A stretch of DNA of 64,000 bases from JAIRNF01 sp031551125 (GTDB taxonomy: Bacteria > Bacteroidota > Bacteroidia > Bacteroidales > UBA932). Positions 60,994-64,000 of this stretch are shown piece after piece; the first letter of the stretch is position 1, and each line of letters starts with the position of its first letter. The DNA lies in assembly GCA_031551125.1 (NCBI GenBank), contig JAVBOB010000001.1:1-64000 (forward strand), in the 5' to 3' direction. Under the pieces are notes generated by a model, which saw only the letters and a program-made list of their open reading frames with translations, was not told where the DNA came from and did no database searches. The translations under genes and the position numbers were made by a program.

Positions 60994-61147
60994 GGCTCCA
61001 TTAGGAGCCAAATCTTTGTAGTACATTGTTCTTTAATTTTTCACTCGCTCCGCTAGGAGCGACATCTTTTAACTTTAAGATGCTGCTCCTAACGGAGCAG
61101 AAACTAATACACAATTCTTCTACAAAGATGTTGCTCCTACGGAGCAA
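60994..61147. repeat. interspersed palindromic repeat, family A, copy 4
   Basis: Outer GGCTCCATTAGGAGCCAAAT ... CTTTGTAG with CTACAAAGATGTTGCTCC; inner CTCCGCTAGGAGCGACATCTT with AAGATGCTGCTCCTAACGGAG. Lies upstream of gltX, between it and the AlaX-like gene. Confidence 0.85.
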
Positions 61148-61165
61148 TACTACTTTCAATGATAA

Positions 61166-61612
61166 CTACTCTACCACTTCCCGTTTAAAGCGAACGCGTA
61201 AAACACCCTCGTTATAGTCAGCGGAGATAATTTTAAACGTCCCTATTTCTGAGGTGTTTTGTACATGCGTACCAATACAGGGGCAGGCATCGTAGCTGCC
61301 AATGCGTATAATACGGAGCGTTTCACCTGCCGATTCGGGAAGACGGGAAAGGTTAAACAGTTTCTCGGCTTCGCCACGTGGCATTTGCTCTTCTGTTACA
61401 TCTAAATTCTGAGCAATTATTTCGTTCACGGCAAGTTCTACTTGTTGCAATTCTGCCTCGCTCAGCGCACGGTCAAAGCGGTAATCGCACTTCGACTTCT
61501 TCTTTTCTACATGGCTGCTGAATGCGCGACCACAACCAAACATGAGGTTCATGGTTTGGTTAAGAATATGTTCGGCCGAGTGCATCGGGGCATTGTAGTC
61601 TTTCTCTCCCAT
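61166..61612 (-). CDS. AlaX-like alanyl-tRNA editing protein
   Basis: 148 residues, equivalent to the free-standing tRNA second additional domain (tRNA_SAD) of alanyl-tRNA synthetase. Zinc/catalytic residues: HSAEH (His12 and His16) and CPCIGTH with Cys and His near residue 115. Such proteins hydrolyse Ser- or Gly-tRNA-Ala made in error. It is shorter than full AlaX forms and lacks the N-terminal beta barrel. It sits upstream of gltX (minus) with repeat A4 between them. Confidence 0.87.
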   Translation of the reverse strand: MGEKDYNAPMHSAEHILNQTMNLMFGCGRAFSSHVEKKKSKCDYRFDRALSEAELQQVELAVNEIIAQNLDVTEEQMPRGEAEKLFNLSRLPESAGETLRIIRIGSYDACPCIGTHVQNTSEIGTFKIISADYNEGVLRVRFKREVVE

Positions 61613-61672
61613 CGCTTAAAATTTGGGGCAAATGTACGAGAAATGAGGGGGATGTGCAAAAGGATGAAGAAT

Positions 61673-61793
61673 AAGCCCCACCCCGTCCCTCCCCAAAGGG
61701 AAGAGGGCTTGTACCATTAAGGGGCTATATTGTTGCGTGTATCGTCAAAGCCTGTTCTCCTCTCCTTTGGAGAGGGGCTAGGGGAGAGGCCTT
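61673..61793. repeat. CCCTCCCC/GGAGAGGGG repeat
   Basis: CCCCACCCCGTCCCTCCCC AAAGGG and further CTCCTCTCCTTTGGAGAGGGG and TAGGGGAGAGGCC. Both halves are short palindromes. Similar sequence is common between Bacteroidota genes as I remember. It reaches the end of the lipid kinase gene. Confidence 0.55.
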
Positions 61794-62758
61794 TATCTTT
61801 TCAATGCCTCATAAAAGCTCTCGCCAACCACTACACGAATACATTGAGGAATAAGCTCGAAGGTAAAAGGGGAGTAGCCCATTGCTTCACCATCAATTTC
61901 AATGGGGCTTTCGGGAGTTGACTCAACTGTAACTTGCTTGCCTTGCCATGCGGTGATGTTGGCAATGCGGTATATTTTACCGTTATACAGCTTACGGAAG
62001 TTGTACAGTACGGAGGCTTTTGTCTTTTTCCGGATTATGGTAACGTCAAACAAACCATCGTCGAATACGGCGTTGGGCATTTGCATCATACCGCCGCCGT
62101 TGTATTTACCAATACCCACGGTTGCGCTAAATACGTCGTTATCCACTACCGTTTTTCCGTCAATAGTTACCTTAAAATGTTTGGAACGGTATTTCAGCAA
62201 TGCTTTCAGCGTACTTACAATGTATAGCCACTTTCCCTTGCGACCTTCTTCTTTCAGCTTATTAAACTTGCGGTTTACCATCGCGTCAAAGCCCAGCCCG
62301 GCTACGTTTGCCATATACCGCTTATGGGTAACCATTGTTTCCTGATAGCTCACCAAACCTACATCTTGCAGTACGGTGTTGGACAAAACAATAGCCTTAA
62401 CAGCTTCAGGATAAGTTTTCGGTATTCCGAACATTCTTATCCAGTCGTTGCCTGTTCCCACAGCCACAACAGCAAGCGTAATATCGGTGGTAGGAACCTT
62501 TTTTTGAATAAAAATACCGTTTACAATCTCGTTAATCGTACCGTCACCGCCAATGGCAACAATTTTTCGGTAGCCGTCGTTTATTGCTTTTACGGTTAGC
62601 TCTACGGCATGGTGCTTTTTCTCGGTAAACACGCAGCTAAAATCAATCCCGCTACGGTTTAGCTGGTTCGATATCAGCGGCCAGTCCGTCAACCCTTTTC
62701 CTACACCGGCTTTAGGGTTAACGATTACCATCCATGCGTTTTTTGTATTCGAGTCCAC
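61793..62758 (-). CDS. diacylglycerol kinase-family lipid kinase
   Basis: 321 residues. NPKAGVGKGLTDWPLI at the start is the phosphate-binding region, followed by the hallmark GGDGTINEIVNGIF (near residue 70) and VAVGTGNDWIRMF. The second domain has GIGKYNGGGMMQMPNAVFDDGLFDV, typical of the YegS/BmrU/DgkB family. Such enzymes phosphorylate diacylglycerol or sphingoid bases. The exact substrate is uncertain. Divergent with the Mrp gene. Confidence 0.9.
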   Translation of the reverse strand: MDSNTKNAWMVIVNPKAGVGKGLTDWPLISNQLNRSGIDFSCVFTEKKHHAVELTVKAINDGYRKIVAIGGDGTINEIVNGIFIQKKVPTTDITLAVVAVGTGNDWIRMFGIPKTYPEAVKAIVLSNTVLQDVGLVSYQETMVTHKRYMANVAGLGFDAMVNRKFNKLKEEGRKGKWLYIVSTLKALLKYRSKHFKVTIDGKTVVDNDVFSATVGIGKYNGGGMMQMPNAVFDDGLFDVTIIRKKTKASVLYNFRKLYNGKIYRIANITAWQGKQVTVESTPESPIEIDGEAMGYSPFTFELIPQCIRVVVGESFYEALKR

Positions 62759-62927
62759 CGTTCAGCAGCTATAATTAAAGTAACAACCGGCTATATGAGT
62801 TAAGAAGCATATCTTTGCATTGCAATTCAACCTGCATATTTCAAAAACAAATGTACGAAAAGCATTTGTATGATGGTGCAGCTTGCTGGTTATAAAGATA
62901 CAGAGAATGTAAAGAACAGCTTAAGTA

Positions 62928-63986
62928 ATGAATACAGAAACTATTTTATCAATTCTATCCACCGTTATCCATCCCGAATATGAGCAAAGTGTAGTACCGC
63001 TCGGTATGGTTGAGAACGTTAAGGTAGAAGGGCAGCATATCAGCTTTCGCCTGACGTTTAAGCGGGCGAACGATCCGTTTGCTTCGTCGGTAAAGAAAGC
63101 CTGCGAACAGGCCATTTTGCAGCGGTTTCCCAATGCTTCGGTAAGCGTTATGCAGCTGGTGAGAGAGGTAGAGCCGAAGAAAACGCAGAAAAAGATCGAA
63201 GCGGAAGCTTCTGGTCTTAAGAAAGTAAAACATATAGTGGCTATTGCTTCCGGAAAGGGGGGAGTGGGCAAATCAACGGTATCGGTGAATTTAGCAATTA
63301 CCCTTGCGCAGCAAGGCTATAAGGTAGGGCTGGTGGATGCTGATATTTACGGTCCCTCTATACCCAAGATGCTAAACCTCGAAGATGCTAAACCTATGAT
63401 GGTAGAAGTGGATGGGGAGGAGCTGATAGAGCCCGTTGTTAGCTACGGTGTAAAAGCGCTTTCTATAGGTTTCTTTGTTAAGCCGGAAGATCCGCTTATT
63501 TGGCGTGGCCCAATGTCTATAAGTGCGCTACGCCAGCTAACCAAACAAGGCGATTGGGGAGAGCTGGATATTATGCTGATAGACCTACCTCCGGGTACCG
63601 GAGATATCCACCTGTCTATGGTTAGTGAGTTGAAGCTAAGCGGAGCGGTAATTGTAAGTACCCCGCAAGATGTTGCCCTTGCCGATGCAATTAAGGGAAT
63701 CAACATGTTTGCACAGGAGAAAATCAACGTTCCGGTATTGGGGCTTGTAGAAAATATGGCGTGGTTTACGCCGGAAGAGCTGCCCAACAACCGCTACTAC
63801 TTATTTGGCAAGGAGGGTTGTAAGCGGCTTGCTGAGAAAATGAGCCTGCCGTTTTTAGGACAAGTACCCATTGTGCAAAGCATACGCGAAGGGGGAGATG
63901 AGGGAAAACCCGCAGTACTCAACAACGCTATTACCGCAGAGGCTTTTTCAGCTATTGCGCAGGGAGTGTTGGCACAGCTAAAATAA
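62928..63986 (+). CDS. mrp: Mrp/NBP35-type (ApbC) iron-sulfur carrier ATPase
   Basis: 352 residues. N-terminal DUF59/MIP18-like domain (about 1-90; LSTVIHPEYEQSVVPLGMVE), then ATP-binding domain with VAIASGKGGVGKSTVSVNLA (Walker A), VGLVDADIYGPSIPKML, and ENMAWFTPEELPNN. Apo-protein maturation of Fe-S clusters is the role of the family. In place of the CxxC pair found in some ApbC proteins it has MAWFTPEELP. The stop codon is 14 bases before the window end. Promoter not identified. Confidence 0.94.
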   Translation: MNTETILSILSTVIHPEYEQSVVPLGMVENVKVEGQHISFRLTFKRANDPFASSVKKACEQAILQRFPNASVSVMQLVREVEPKKTQKKIEAEASGLKKVKHIVAIASGKGGVGKSTVSVNLAITLAQQGYKVGLVDADIYGPSIPKMLNLEDAKPMMVEVDGEELIEPVVSYGVKALSIGFFVKPEDPLIWRGPMSISALRQLTKQGDWGELDIMLIDLPPGTGDIHLSMVSELKLSGAVIVSTPQDVALADAIKGINMFAQEKINVPVLGLVENMAWFTPEELPNNRYYLFGKEGCKRLAEKMSLPFLGQVPIVQSIREGGDEGKPAVLNNAITAEAFSAIAQGVLAQLK

Positions 63987-64000
63987 TATCCTTGTACCAT

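Overview
The window looks like a chromosomal segment of a member of the Bacteroidota, most likely Bacteroidales or a close relative. The reasons are repeated TAnnTTTG promoter -7 boxes, a tetratricopeptide/transmembrane/HTH regulator of a Bacteroidota type, the block coaX - outer-membrane barrel - TPR - lptC - GldE-like CBS protein, LPS-export and outer-membrane proteins, and a C39 exporter with double-glycine peptides. No phage, complete insertion sequence or CRISPR array was seen.

Layout. 1-340: 5S rRNA at the end of an rRNA operon, with terminators. 438-14135 (all minus): an accessory locus of ten genes. Five carry the same bactofilin-like right-handed beta-helix domain, used alone or fused to ankyrin repeats or to WGR, SUKH (SMI1/KNR4), leucine-rich and TPR modules. 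Between them lie an Imm63-like protein, a TPR protein, a beta-propeller-like protein and a small Hcp/TssD-like protein. I read this as a polyimmunity-like locus and the best candidate for an undescribed system. Next comes a divergent TPR-TM-HTH regulator with a 21-bp palindrome over its promoter.

16461-31196: housekeeping and envelope genes, namely an EamA transporter, an S9 peptidase, an NfeD-like/flotillin pair, the coaX-lptC block and mfd. 31464-37661: a bacteriocin-type secretion island with HlyD adaptor, C39 peptidase-ABC exporter, small HTH protein, two double-glycine leader peptides, small membrane proteins, and CPBP-family genes of which one is intact, one frameshifted and one a remnant. 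This part is visibly AT-rich. 38235-52015: rpsO, pnp, metH, two tRNA-Pro genes, a GNAT enzyme, a sodium:solute symporter, a serine hydrolase, a DUF3332 protein and the rplM-rpsI-rpsB-tsf block.

52430-63986: a DUF2975-like/XRE pair, two adjacent M16 peptidases with complementary active-site parts, an Spy-like periplasmic protein, a glycan-binding/Hint fusion, gltX, an AlaX-like editing protein, a lipid kinase and an Mrp/ApbC ATPase.

Two families of interspersed palindromic repeats (called A and B here) occupy many intergenic gaps and are often next to each other. Smaller repeat families lie beside pnp, tsf, metH and the lipid kinase. All names come from reading motifs; no database search was possible.
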